A stretch of DNA of 34,335 nucleotides from assembly GCA_016931935.1 (NCBI GenBank), contig JAFGDW010000205.1:1-34335 (forward strand). Reading direction: 5' to 3'. This document shows, piece by piece, positions 24,616-32,680 of the stretch; position 1 is the first letter of the stretch, and the number at the start of each line of letters is the position of its first letter. The translations under genes were made by a program, and so were the position numbers. Under the pieces are notes generated by a model. The model ran no database searches and was not told where the DNA came from. It saw nothing but the letters and a program-made list of their open reading frames with translations. Source of the stretch: Candidatus Zhuqueibacterota bacterium (lineage in GTDB: Bacteria; Zhuqueibacterota; Zhuqueibacteria; Thermofontimicrobiales; Thiofontviventaceae).

Positions 24616-25170
24616 ATGAAAATTTTACGAGTCGTCTTCATTGTATCCATCATGTTATTGTGCAGGCAATCTGTGTTTAGCGCAGAATTTGAAGCGAACC
24701 AACCGTTCCTGCTAACATCATCCGGTCAAAGCGCGGATGTATTAATGGTGAAAGTTCTGGCACAGAAAAACAATCTGCAATTCACATACGATAAAATTGC
24801 CACACTGGACACATTATCCGGCATGGCCACGCTGATCATCGTCAGCGGCGGCAGCACCAAAGGACTGGGCGCTGCAAAAATTGATAAGGATGAAGAAATC
24901 GCACGCGTCCAAACACTGATTCATGCGGCGCGAAAGGCCAACATCAAAATTATCACCATGCATTTGGGTGGCAAAGCACGGCGGGGAAAGTTATCGGATG
25001 AATTCAACAAACCCGCAGCCGAAAACGCCGATTGCTTGATTGTGGTCAAAGCCGGTGATGATGATCAATTTTTCAGTTCCATTGCCCGGGAAAAGAACAT
25101 TCCGATATTTCTGATTGATAAAATCATGGATGCCGGGAATGTGTTGATGGAGATTTTTAAGGCGGAATAG
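24616..25170 (+). CDS. Small secreted alpha/beta protein (DUF6305-like)
   Basis: This 184-residue protein has a signal peptide (1-22, ending FSA-E) and an alternating alpha/beta layout. Strands include LIIVSGGSTKGLG, IKIITMHLGG and ADCLIVV, with a terminal helix DAGNVLMEIFKAE. It resembles what I remember as the DUF6305 family, but I cannot confirm that. AAGGAGAG lies just before the ATG at 24616. It opens the plus-strand set with GGT, FGase-like and M14 enzymes and is divergent from the sensor kinase. A periplasmic ligand-binding or accessory role for the permease is possible, since no DctP-type binding protein is present; this is speculation. Confidence 0.75.
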   Translation: MKILRVVFIVSIMLLCRQSVFSAEFEANQPFLLTSSGQSADVLMVKVLAQKNNLQFTYDKIATLDTLSGMATLIIVSGGSTKGLGAAKIDKDEEIARVQTLIHAARKANIKIITMHLGGKARRGKLSDEFNKPAAENADCLIVVKAGDDDQFFSSIAREKNIPIFLIDKIMDAGNVLMEIFKAE

Positions 25171-25183
25171 TTATCGATTGAAA

Positions 25184-25216
25184 AGCGATGCCATCGCTCC
25201 GAGCAATGGCATCGCT
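25184..25216 (+). terminator. Hairpin after the DUF6305-like gene
   Basis: AGCGATGCCAT (25184-25194) pairs perfectly with ATGGCATCGCT (25206-25216) around an 11-nt loop, starting 14 nt after the stop codon. There is no T-tract, so it may act as an attenuator or a 3' stabiliser instead of a true terminator. Confidence 0.5.
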
Positions 25217-25285
25217 GAATTATCAATGCCTAATTCCGCCTGTCTCTGTTGAAGCAGTATGAAGACTATATTAAGGAATTTAATA

Positions 25286-26959
25286 ATGCGAAAGCATAGA
25301 GGATGTGCGATTTCATTCGTTGTAATCCTATTTATAATTCAGCAATTTCCCGTACACGCCGCCACAGGCACATCCGGCATGGTCGTGACCGCCAATCCGA
25401 TTGCGTCGGAATTTGGTGTGGAAATTCTGCAGTCGGGCGGGAATGCCATCGATGCAGCGGTGGGCGTTGCGCTGGCGCTTGGTGTTGTGGAGCCGCACGG
25501 TTCCGGACTCGGTGGTGGCGGGGCGATGCTTGTGTACTTCAAAGATGGCGACAGTTTATCTTATATCAATTACTATGCCTGCGCGCCGCAAACGCTTCCC
25601 GCGGACTTTAAGTCCAGCAGGGATTCTCATGCGGCATCATCGGTGCTGGTGCCGGGAACGGTGGCCGGACTTTATACGGCGTTATCACGCTACGGATCGT
25701 TGTCCTGGCGGGGCATTCTACTGTTACTAATCGAAAAATTACAGAATGGATTCCCAGTCGATGACACATTGCAAAAAGAATTTTTAGATTCCTATGAATG
25801 GCTGCTCATGCACAAGCAAACACGATCCATTTATCTCGAGAACGATCTGCCACCCGACACGGGTTACATACTGAAAAACCCTCGCATTATGGCAACACTG
25901 CAAAAGTTGGCTGATGGCGGACCGGATGTTTTCTACAAGGGCGAAATCGCAGACTCGATCGATGCAGTGATGATCAAGCAGGGGGGCAGTCTGCACAAGA
26001 CTGATTTGATGCGCTACACACCACGGGAAGTGCGTCCAATAACCGGAAGCTATCGGGGATATGACATCTATTCTGCGCCACCGCCACAATCCGGCGCTAC
26101 GGTTATTGAAATTCTTAATATTCTGGAATTTCAATATCTGGCGACATGGGGCGCCTATCCGGAAAGCGCCACCACCTTCCATTTCATGATCGAGGCGATG
26201 AAACGCGGCTACAGCGATCGTATCGATTATATCAGCGATCCGAATTTCCAGGACGTACCGGTTGATATGCTGGTTTCTAAAAAATTTGCCGAAGCACGCT
26301 ACCGAACCATTGATCTCGAAAAAGCGGTTCCATTCCAATCATCAGTCGACACCACCAAAAGCGAAACTCCTGGCGACGTATTTGATCGTGAACGAAGCAT
26401 TAAACAAGGCAGCACCACCCATGTTTCTGTCGTTGATAAAGATGGCAATGCAGTGTCACTGACTCAGACTCTGAATTATTTTTGGGGGTCTGGTATCAGC
26501 GTGTGTGGATTTTTATTGAATAATGGAATGACGGTATTTTCCAAAACAACACCCGGCAATCAGGCTGCCCCTGGCAGACAACCGCGAACGACCATTACGC
26601 CAACAATGCTGTTTAATAACGGCCAGTTGCGCATAGTGATTGGTACGCCTGGTGGTGGCCGAATCATCTCCACCATGGTTGAGGTCATCTGTAATGTTCT
26701 CGATTTTAACAAGTCCGCGGAGCTCGCAAACCGGACGCCACGTTTTTATTGCGGAAAATTATCCGAACCCGTCGCGGTGGAGGCGTTAATCCGACCGGAA
26801 ATTCTCGACAGTTTACGAGCGAAAGGTCATGATATAAACGAACTTGGCGAGCTGGATTTGTATTTTGGCGGCGTTCAGTTGATCCTGATTGACCCGGCCA
26901 CCGGGGAATTGATCGGCTCATCCGATCCGCGCCGATCAGGTGTGGCCGTTGGATATTAA
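25286..26959 (+). CDS. Divergent gamma-glutamyltranspeptidase-family enzyme lacking key substrate residues
   Basis: The start at 25286 is chosen because AAGGA precedes it by 8 nt and the protein then opens with a clean signal peptide (MRKHRGCAISF...PVHA); an ATG 27 nt earlier lacks such support. The 557-residue protein keeps the GGT fold signatures GGNAIDAAVGVALALGVVEPHGSGLGGGG in part, the self-cleavage nucleophile (Thr about 377 in QGSTTHVSVVD), the Asn of TLNYFWGSG and PGGGRIIS. By eye, the arginine of the usual YREXAP segment is replaced (INYYACAP), and the aspartate of the usual NNxMxDF is replaced (NNGMTVF). In E. coli GGT these two grip the alpha-carboxylate and alpha-amino group of the free gamma-glutamyl donor. 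It probably still self-processes but acts on a different substrate, for example internal chain positions. Confidence 0.9.
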   Translation: MRKHRGCAISFVVILFIIQQFPVHAATGTSGMVVTANPIASEFGVEILQSGGNAIDAAVGVALALGVVEPHGSGLGGGGAMLVYFKDGDSLSYINYYACAPQTLPADFKSSRDSHAASSVLVPGTVAGLYTALSRYGSLSWRGILLLLIEKLQNGFPVDDTLQKEFLDSYEWLLMHKQTRSIYLENDLPPDTGYILKNPRIMATLQKLADGGPDVFYKGEIADSIDAVMIKQGGSLHKTDLMRYTPREVRPITGSYRGYDIYSAPPPQSGATVIEILNILEFQYLATWGAYPESATTFHFMIEAMKRGYSDRIDYISDPNFQDVPVDMLVSKKFAEARYRTIDLEKAVPFQSSVDTTKSETPGDVFDRERSIKQGSTTHVSVVDKDGNAVSLTQTLNYFWGSGISVCGFLLNNGMTVFSKTTPGNQAAPGRQPRTTITPTMLFNNGQLRIVIGTPGGGRIISTMVEVICNVLDFNKSAELANRTPRFYCGKLSEPVAVEALIRPEILDSLRAKGHDINELGELDLYFGGVQLILIDPATGELIGSSDPRRSGVAVGY

Positions 26960-27002
26960 GCAACGAGAATTAATTAAGTTGTTCAATTTTAACTTCCCCC
27001 TG

Positions 27003-27020
27003 CCCCCCTTCGAAGGGGGG
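27003..27020. terminator. Perfect C6/G6 palindrome after the second GGT gene
   Basis: CCCCCCTTCGAAGGGGGG is a perfect 18-bp palindrome about 45 nt after the stop codon at 26959. Similar C/G-tract hairpins are common intergenic repeats (one is at 14083-14100). It may end the GGT transcript, but no T-run follows. Confidence 0.45.
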
Positions 27021-27167
27021 AAATCTTTGAAGTCCCCCATTGAAGGCGATAGTCCGGTGTTTTTCAACCGGGAGGATTTAGCGGGATGTCAATATTATGG
27101 ATTAATTTCAATTTATTAACACATGGCCAAGTTATTTAATTCTTGTTCCTAACTTTCTGAGGGAAAT

Positions 27168-28397
27168 ATGTCGCATTTGATAAAACGATTTTACGTCCTA
27201 CTTATCATTCTCATTCTTGCCGATAATGCACGCATCCTGGGACAGGATTATGTTCCCGGCGAGGTCTATTATGGCCGCAATGAATATACCGCCTATTATC
27301 CGGGGAATTTACCACTCATTTTTTCGGCCGGCCACGGTGGTTCTCTGACTCCGGCTGAAATTCCCGACAGAACCTATGGAACAACTGTTACGGATTCAAA
27401 AACAATCGATACAGCATTGGAATTCCGCTCGACAATCTTCAACGCGACTGGCCGTTATCCGCATATCATTATTAATCGACTAAAACGTACGAAGCTGGAT
27501 CCAAACCGGGAAATTGTCGAAGCGGCGCAGGGCAACCAATGGGCTGAACAAGCATGGTACGAATATCATGGATTCATCGATGTGGCGAAAGATTCAATCA
27601 CAGCGAATTTCGGCAAAGGCTTTTATATTGATGTGCACGGGCATGGCCACAGTATTAAACGGCTGGAATTGGGATATTTAATTTCCAGCTCGAATCTGCA
27701 ACGTTCGGATAGTGGATTAAATTCACAATCGTATGCCAATATGAGCAGCATAAAAGCTCTGGTCGCGGAAAGTCCAGCCAATTTTCCGGAAGTTCTCCGT
27801 GGCTCAAAAAGTCTGGGAACCCTCTTTGAAGAACGGGGCATTCCGGCGGTTCCGAGCATGAATCAGCCGGATCCCGGAGCGGGTAATCCATATTTTAGCG
27901 GCGGTTACAGTGTGGAGCGGCATGGTTCCCGCGATGGTGGCACGATCAGTGGCGTTCAAATTGAAGCCCATTATGAGGGGATCAGAGATAATGCCACCAA
28001 TCGAAGGAAATATGCAGAAACCTTGATGGAAATATTGAATATCTATTTTCAGGAACACTATGGCTGGGAAGGAATTGTAACGCGTGTTCAACAAATCACA
28101 TCTGCTCCAGCGGAATTTATGCTTCATCAAAATTATCCCAATCCGTTTAATGCATCCACCATCATCCGGTTTTCGCTGCCGGTTGCCAGTCATGCGACCA
28201 TCACGATTTTTAACCTGCGTGGCGAACACATGGAAACGCTCATTTCCAAAGAATTCCTATCAGGTACAGTCGATGTGGCCTGGGATGCAGCGGATAAGCC
28301 GAGCGGAATGTATTTCTATCAATTACGTGTCCACCCGATCCGTATGAAGAATCAGACAGATTTTGTGGATTATAAAAAACTCACTCTCATAAAATAG
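27168..28397 (+). CDS. N-formylglutamate-amidohydrolase-like enzyme with T9SS tail
   Basis: This 409-residue protein has a signal peptide (about 1-25) and a catalytic region (about 40-290) resembling the FGase family. Recognisable segments are LIFSAGHGGSLTPAEIPDR, TDSKTIDTALEF, INRLKRTKLDPNRE and YIDVHGHGH; the Gly-rich first and last ones would hold a metal. The family releases glutamate or aspartate from N-acyl forms. The C terminus (about 320-409) is a T9SS type A sorting domain, with LHQNYPNPFNASTIIRF, ITIFNLRGEHMETLI, SGMYFYQL and KKLTLIK. The enzyme is therefore predicted to be exported and surface-attached, unusual for this family. GAGGGAAAT precedes the ATG. With the GGT before it and the M14 enzyme after it, a role in cutting an external glutamyl polymer is likely, but the exact bond is unknown. 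Confidence 0.82.
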   Translation: MSHLIKRFYVLLIILILADNARILGQDYVPGEVYYGRNEYTAYYPGNLPLIFSAGHGGSLTPAEIPDRTYGTTVTDSKTIDTALEFRSTIFNATGRYPHIIINRLKRTKLDPNREIVEAAQGNQWAEQAWYEYHGFIDVAKDSITANFGKGFYIDVHGHGHSIKRLELGYLISSSNLQRSDSGLNSQSYANMSSIKALVAESPANFPEVLRGSKSLGTLFEERGIPAVPSMNQPDPGAGNPYFSGGYSVERHGSRDGGTISGVQIEAHYEGIRDNATNRRKYAETLMEILNIYFQEHYGWEGIVTRVQQITSAPAEFMLHQNYPNPFNASTIIRFSLPVASHATITIFNLRGEHMETLISKEFLSGTVDVAWDAADKPSGMYFYQLRVHPIRMKNQTDFVDYKKLTLIK

Positions 28398-28424
28398 AGT
28401 AATCTCTAAATATCGACCGTCAAA

Positions 28425-28496
28425 GACACTATTCACAATTCACTATTTACTATTCACTAAAAACCGTCTCACATCTCACGTCTGACGTTTCACGGA
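28425..28496. repeat. CACGTCTGACG-type repeat element
   Basis: This third member of the CGTGA/TCACG repeat family, with 'attcactatt' units and TCACGTCTGACGTTTCACGG at its right end, fills the 107-nt gap between the FGase-like and M14 genes. Its right end lies 8 nt before the next ATG. Confidence 0.6.
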
Positions 28497-28504
28497 TTTA
28501 TGAT

Positions 28505-29335
28505 ATGAATACTTTTTACAAAATTTCATTAGTATTTTTACTCGCACTTTCCTGTTCGCGCTATTATTTGTCCGAAAACAGCCGGCACATTCATGATACC
28601 TACTGGAATTCCGGACCGCATATTTATGATTACCTGCTGGCTGACACACCATATCAAACACCAATTTTTCAATTCCAAAGTGATAGCGCCGGCCCCGCGA
28701 TTTTAATCATTGGCGGCACGCATGGTAATGAGCCTGCTGGTTTTGAAGCGGCTCACCGGCTTGTTGCGATGTTTGACAGCGCCGGGTTGCATTGTGGTCG
28801 TGTTTATATTATTCCGGAAGCTAATAAAGTAGCCGTCCTGCACAAGAAACGCCGCATTCCGGTTCCTGATGATATGGACCACGAGCGCGGCAATCTGAAT
28901 CGCTGTTATCCCGGCGATTCAACCGGTTTACCAATGGAACAGGAAGCGTTCGAAATCACTCAATTGGTGCGCGACCACAACATCGATATTCTGCTGGATT
29001 TGCACGAAAGTCCGGTATTTCATCTTGACTACAAGGAAGACAGTGGACAATACCACGGCCTGGGTCAAACCTTAATTTACACGCCAAATGAAGCGGCTAC
29101 GTGGCTGGGCATGGTGGTGCTCGATCAAATTAACAGCACGATTCCTGCGGGGAAAAAACAGTTTTCGCTGGCCGAACAACCGATTCTGAACAGCGCTGCC
29201 TGGCTTGTCGGTGAGCGGTTTAACATTCCCGGTTTTACCGTGGAGACGTGCAAAAAGTTGCCATTGGAAGAGCGGATTGGATACCAGCTGCGGGTTGTCA
29301 CACTAATTCTGAAAGAGAAAGGGATGATTGAATAA
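28505..29335 (+). CDS. Secreted M14-type zinc hydrolase (AstE/aspartoacylase-like), second copy
   Basis: This 276-residue paralog of 15981-17105 has zinc ligands in GGTHGNEPAG (His, Glu) and LDLHESP (His). The substrate patch is ERGNLNRCYPG, and the likely catalytic Glu is in FTVETCKKLP. The N terminus (MNTFYKISLVFLLALSC) looks like a signal peptide, perhaps a lipoprotein with Cys17 as the acylated residue, though the lipobox is imperfect. There is no clear ribosome-binding site; a repeat element abuts the start, so translation may be weak. It ends the plus-strand hydrolase set and converges on pgsW. Expected role: removing terminal or acyl-linked glutamate outside the cytoplasm (inference from family and neighbours). 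Confidence 0.85.
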   Translation: MNTFYKISLVFLLALSCSRYYLSENSRHIHDTYWNSGPHIYDYLLADTPYQTPIFQFQSDSAGPAILIIGGTHGNEPAGFEAAHRLVAMFDSAGLHCGRVYIIPEANKVAVLHKKRRIPVPDDMDHERGNLNRCYPGDSTGLPMEQEAFEITQLVRDHNIDILLDLHESPVFHLDYKEDSGQYHGLGQTLIYTPNEAATWLGMVVLDQINSTIPAGKKQFSLAEQPILNSAAWLVGERFNIPGFTVETCKKLPLEERIGYQLRVVTLILKEKGMIE

Positions 29336-29407
29336 TCATCATAATAAAACGGTTCATAAATTCTTGTAATGTACAAGCAAGTGGCCTAGCCTCGGTGAAG
29401 CCTTTAT

Positions 29408-29425
29408 CCTTCGACTTCGCTCAGG
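29408..29425. repeat. CCTTCGACTTCGCTCAGG-type intergenic repeat
   Basis: This short sequence, flanked by AT..AT complementary bases, is a very common intergenic palindrome type in many bacteria. It lies between the convergent M14 and pgsW genes. A cousin (CCTGAGCTTGTCGAAGG) is at 32411-32427. Confidence 0.6.
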
Positions 29426-29493
29426 ATGAAGCTGCGCTGATTAGACCCTGCTTAAAATTGTAAAACGCTGTACATAGAGAATATCTCCATGCA

Positions 29494-30573
29494 TTAGTTA
29501 GTTCTTATCTTCTTCCTTTCAAAGCCAAGAATTACTAAGCTCAGCAAAACCAAACCGAGTGCAATTGTCCAAACAATCCCCGGAATTGAAGACCGATAGT
29601 AAACGCGACTTTTCCCACTAACAGGAAACGGGACCGGATCAATCGCAATATCATTCACCAGAGCAATTTGTTCAATATTTAGAAAATGGATTATCGGGAC
29701 TCCCTGCGCCGAAAAATAACCAACCATCGATTTTGCGGGATTCAATGCCTGCCGGCTTAGTTTGTTTATGCCAGGTTTTAATCGCTTGACTGACCGGTAA
29801 TCGCCAACATTGATCTGGGCACCGCCGATGTTTATAAACAATTTCGGTATGCCGTCGTCTTCATAAATTTTCGTACGCGTCTGAATGTTCGTTTCCGTAT
29901 TTTCTTTATAAATCAACGGAATTCCATTTCTACTTATCGCTTCAAATAGCAATTCCCGGCCTTCATCTGTTAAATCGAACGCCCTGTCCCCAGCGCCTCC
30001 GAGTGATGCGGCTGAAGAACGATGGTGAATTAAGCCCTGCCGGAACAGTAGCCGTTCCGTATCCAGCCAGACAAAATCCGGACGGTTAGCGCCATAACTG
30101 GATGCACCGACAGCGCTGATTATGACCGGAGTCAAATCCATCGTTTCTGCTGCACAGATTGTCGCTAGCGTTAACGCCGGAAACGAGCCGGAACAGCCGA
30201 TAGCGATGACGTTTCCGGGCTTTAGCTGCAATTCATGAAACCATCTCACCAGCAATGCGGCAAAATCGGGATTCGTCGCGGTGCGTTTGGCGCTTAAATT
30301 CCCCAACGTCGTGGTGATAGGCGTGTATTCATCACCGATGAGTTGTGTGTTGTTTGGATCGAGTGATGCTGCTTGATTCAGAGAAAGGCTATCGGAAACA
30401 GCAGTCAGGAAATCGTGACATATTTGCATTCGCCTGGCTGCCGACTTTTGTCGGTCGATAAACGAAGTCGGCTCTTGCATTTCTCCTGTCATTATCAAAA
30501 TAACAGCGACAATAATAAGCGCTGTACTGCTCAGGAGTGGTTTTAAAGATATGTGTGATTGAGTGAATTTCAT
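29494..30573 (-). CDS. pgsW: Poly-gamma-glutamate system protein PgsW-like
   Basis: This 359-residue protein has membrane helices at both ends (about 12-30 and 333-351) and an external domain between. Conserved-looking stretches include VIAIGCSGSFPALTLATICAAE, SAVGASSYGANRPDFVWLDTE, SLGGAGDRAFDL and LFINIGGAQINVGD. These match my memory of the 'poly-gamma-glutamate system protein' family that accompanies PgsB and PgsC where PgsA is absent. The start overlaps the pgsC stop by 4 nt (ATGA), showing translational coupling. It probably helps export or assemble the chain at the membrane; its exact biochemistry is not established. Confidence 0.85.
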   Translation of the reverse strand: MKFTQSHISLKPLLSSTALIIVAVILIMTGEMQEPTSFIDRQKSAARRMQICHDFLTAVSDSLSLNQAASLDPNNTQLIGDEYTPITTTLGNLSAKRTATNPDFAALLVRWFHELQLKPGNVIAIGCSGSFPALTLATICAAETMDLTPVIISAVGASSYGANRPDFVWLDTERLLFRQGLIHHRSSAASLGGAGDRAFDLTDEGRELLFEAISRNGIPLIYKENTETNIQTRTKIYEDDGIPKLFINIGGAQINVGDYRSVKRLKPGINKLSRQALNPAKSMVGYFSAQGVPIIHFLNIEQIALVNDIAIDPVPFPVSGKSRVYYRSSIPGIVWTIALGLVLLSLVILGFERKKIRTN

Positions 30574-31010
30574 TTGACGATGTGTTGGTGAATTCGTAAC
30601 ACGACGAAAACCAGGCTGCTCACAAATGCAGTGGACAGCAGTGTTTCGGCAATCCCTTGTTTGCGCATATCGTGAGCGATTAATCCGGGAATAATGTAGC
30701 CGATAATTTGCAAATCAAATGTGGCATTGCTGAGCTGAAACACAACCGATTCCAGTAGCCATTTTAACAGAAAACCAATCATGACCGCAGCCAGAAATGC
30801 ACGGCGACCGTAAAGAATAATCACATGTGTCAGGGCTTTGACGATGAAATATGTAATGAACACGACAACAAGAGTAGTTAACAGGATAATTGGCTTAGTT
30901 AAATATAGCGCAATGTAACCAGGTACAATAATACCGCCAGGTGTCAGGCCGACCACTTCATAATAGATAAACCCAATCAGGATGCCGAGAAAAATTGCTT
31001 CAATAATCAC
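30570..31010 (-). CDS. pgsC: Poly-gamma-glutamate synthesis membrane subunit PgsC
   Basis: This PgsC/CapC-family protein has several helices and the signature GLTPGGIIVPGYIALYL early on, plus GRRAFLAAVMIGF and GYIIPGLIAHDM. It works with PgsB in adding glutamate through its gamma-carboxyl. I choose GTG at 31010: AAGGGA lies 6 nt upstream, and the stop of pgsB (TGA, 31012-31014) is one base away, a typical coupled junction. A TTG at 31034 would add eight residues and overlap pgsB by 23 nt with no better signal. The length is then about 146 residues, normal for the family. Confidence 0.9.
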   Translation of the reverse strand: MIIEAIFLGILIGFIYYEVVGLTPGGIIVPGYIALYLTKPIILLTTLVVVFITYFIVKALTHVIILYGRRAFLAAVMIGFLLKWLLESVVFQLSNATFDLQIIGYIIPGLIAHDMRKQGIAETLLSTAFVSSLVFVVLRIHQHIVK

Positions 31011-31011
31011 A

Positions 31012-32157
31012 TCAATTCCCTTGCAGATAGTCAAGTATTCGTTCTCCGGTATTTACGTAATTCCCCAGCCCTAGCACATACGTGGTCCCATGCTGAAGAC
31101 TCGATAAAATGCGGTGTGGATTCATTCGCCGACTAAAACTGACAGCATTTTTCAATGGTGGACTGGAATGTATAATTCGCCTGACTGCCAGCTTCGGGAC
31201 CGTACCCGCAAGTACAAGTCGATAAATATATTCGGATGAACCTAGCCATTCTAAAAATGCTATCGTTCGTAACGGCCGGTCGCCGCGGCATGTCAGGATA
31301 ATATCGTAGGGCGGATGGATGGTTTCGGATTGCTGCAAGCTGTGGATTAACTCGCGGGCCGATTGGACATCGTTGCAGGTGAACAAGTTGACTAAAAATT
31401 GTTGCGAATTTGTGTTTGGCAGCGGAAGTAAAAAATGGTGTGGCTGAAGTTGCCGTTGCCAATCGGTGACTGTTTTATCAAACGATTCGGTGGAGATATG
31501 AAAATGTTCCTTGATTTGTTCCAGGAGCGCGAAACTCGAATCGAAAACATTGAGCGTCCGAAGATTTTTTTGATTGGATACCGGAACCGTAATGATAGTG
31601 TTTTCAGATTCATTTGCTTGCTTTTTTATCGTCGGTAACAATTCAGCTTCAGGGATAAGCAGCGTACCATTCTGCGGAATGCAGCGAGATAGCGTTTCCC
31701 CAACCCGCGTTCGATCCGCTCCCATCACTTCAAGATGATCTTCCCGGATGTTGGTTACAATACTTACGGTCGATTGAATCATATGTGTTTCAGCAGCATA
31801 TTGATTTTCGGGAGCTAGCGCCATGTTTTCCACCACAATGGCTTTTGGGTGATGCAAATAAGCAGTTTTCACGAAACGCAAATTTTCTTTGATCCGGGCA
31901 GGAGCTATTCGACGCCACATAGCCCATCCTGTTTGGGATGAATAGAACTGTGGTTGCTCACCAGTAACTTTCGCAGCCGCAGCCCAGCCTTCATATCGGA
32001 AAAGATCGACAATCATTCGCGTCAGCAATGATTTCCCGCGTGTGCCATTGATATGGATACGAATTGGAATTTTTTTCAAGCGCTGTTGATGTCGCTGGTG
32101 TTCAAGCAGACCAGCAAAAAGGAGCATCGTTGAGATGAGCAGGATAATTGGCATCAT
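31012..32157 (-). CDS. pgsB: Poly-gamma-glutamate synthase PgsB (amide ligase)
   Basis: This 381-residue CapB/PgsB-family amide ligase is related to Mur ligases. One membrane helix (about 3-18) precedes the nucleotide loop NGTRGKS (37-43). Further on are VVENMALAPENQYAAE and TNIREDHLEVMG, the Mur-like magnesium/substrate segment. It joins glutamates through gamma-amide bonds using ATP at the inner membrane. It is the first gene of pgsB-pgsC-pgsW. The start is ATG at 32157 or the next codon (ATGATG); no clear ribosome-binding site is seen. TATAAT occurs only about 6 nt upstream, so a leaderless transcript is conceivable. An 8-bp palindrome at 32181-32208 may be an operator. Confidence 0.93.
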   Translation of the reverse strand: MMPIILLISTMLLFAGLLEHQRHQQRLKKIPIRIHINGTRGKSLLTRMIVDLFRYEGWAAAAKVTGEQPQFYSSQTGWAMWRRIAPARIKENLRFVKTAYLHHPKAIVVENMALAPENQYAAETHMIQSTVSIVTNIREDHLEVMGADRTRVGETLSRCIPQNGTLLIPEAELLPTIKKQANESENTIITVPVSNQKNLRTLNVFDSSFALLEQIKEHFHISTESFDKTVTDWQRQLQPHHFLLPLPNTNSQQFLVNLFTCNDVQSARELIHSLQQSETIHPPYDIILTCRGDRPLRTIAFLEWLGSSEYIYRLVLAGTVPKLAVRRIIHSSPPLKNAVSFSRRMNPHRILSSLQHGTTYVLGLGNYVNTGERILDYLQGN

Positions 32158-32180
32158 GGCTGATTATATGGTAATAGTTA

Positions 32181-32208
32181 ATCGTAAACAGTGCTGCTAA
32201 TTTACGAT
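32181..32208. promoter_or_regulatory. Inverted repeat upstream of pgsB
   Basis: ATCGTAAA (32181-32188) and TTTACGAT (32201-32208) are perfect complements, 24 nt upstream of the pgsB ATG, beside a TATAAT (minus strand, 32163-32168). Position and symmetry fit a repressor or activator site; no other copy was noticed in the window. Confidence 0.4.
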
Positions 32209-32400
32209 ACTTTAAAATGATTGTCAAGCAGGAATTGATTTGCCGATTTAATTCATCCATTAAAACCACCAGGGTCGACAAAATTTATTCACCGGGAAAA
32301 TGAATTACTGATATTTGATGCCAGTGATTGGAGTGGTACCTATCGATACCATGCATAAAAAAATAAAATGATTATGTAGATAACTCAGATACTATGTTTA

Positions 32401-32640
32401 GAACCGAGGCCTGAGCTTGTCGAAGGCCGGACGTAACAGCAGACATAATTTTGTTGAATACCAAGAGACTGTTGCCTTCGACACCGTTCGTGTTCCGATG
32501 CATCGGAACGGCACACCGCTGCGAGACGACAAGCTCAGATTACGGGATAAACCGTTGGCTGAGTGCTCCGAAGGCGCGTCTGCCTTTGGCATGATCCGCC
32601 GCGGCGGACCAACAAAGCCATCCAATATTGAAACGACACA
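32401..32640. repeat. Cluster of intergenic repeats, including copy C of the 40-bp repeat
   Basis: The stretch contains CCTGAGCTTGTCGAAGG-type sequence near 32411, the palindrome GTTCCGATGCATCGGAAC (32493-32510), and at 32591-32630 the complement of the repeat at 111-150. Overlapping open frames on both strands here (for example 32417-32677) are products of the repeats, not genes. Confidence 0.65.
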
Positions 32641-32680
32641 ATTATACTTTCTATTGCATTCTGCAAGCCATCATTAACTC

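Noticed and set aside
27121..27145. TGGCCAAGTTATTTAA before the FGase-like gene as a sigma-54 promoter
   Set aside because: Both blocks deviate from the pattern shared by the three accepted sites.
20421..28496. CRISPR-like repeat array from the CGTGA/TCACG units
   Set aside because: Units are irregular, very short, without uniform spacers, and no cas genes are present.
32417..32677. Overlapping frames on both strands of the spacer before the STAS gene
   Set aside because: They are created by dispersed repeats (CCTGAGCTTGTCGAAGG type and the 40-bp repeat).
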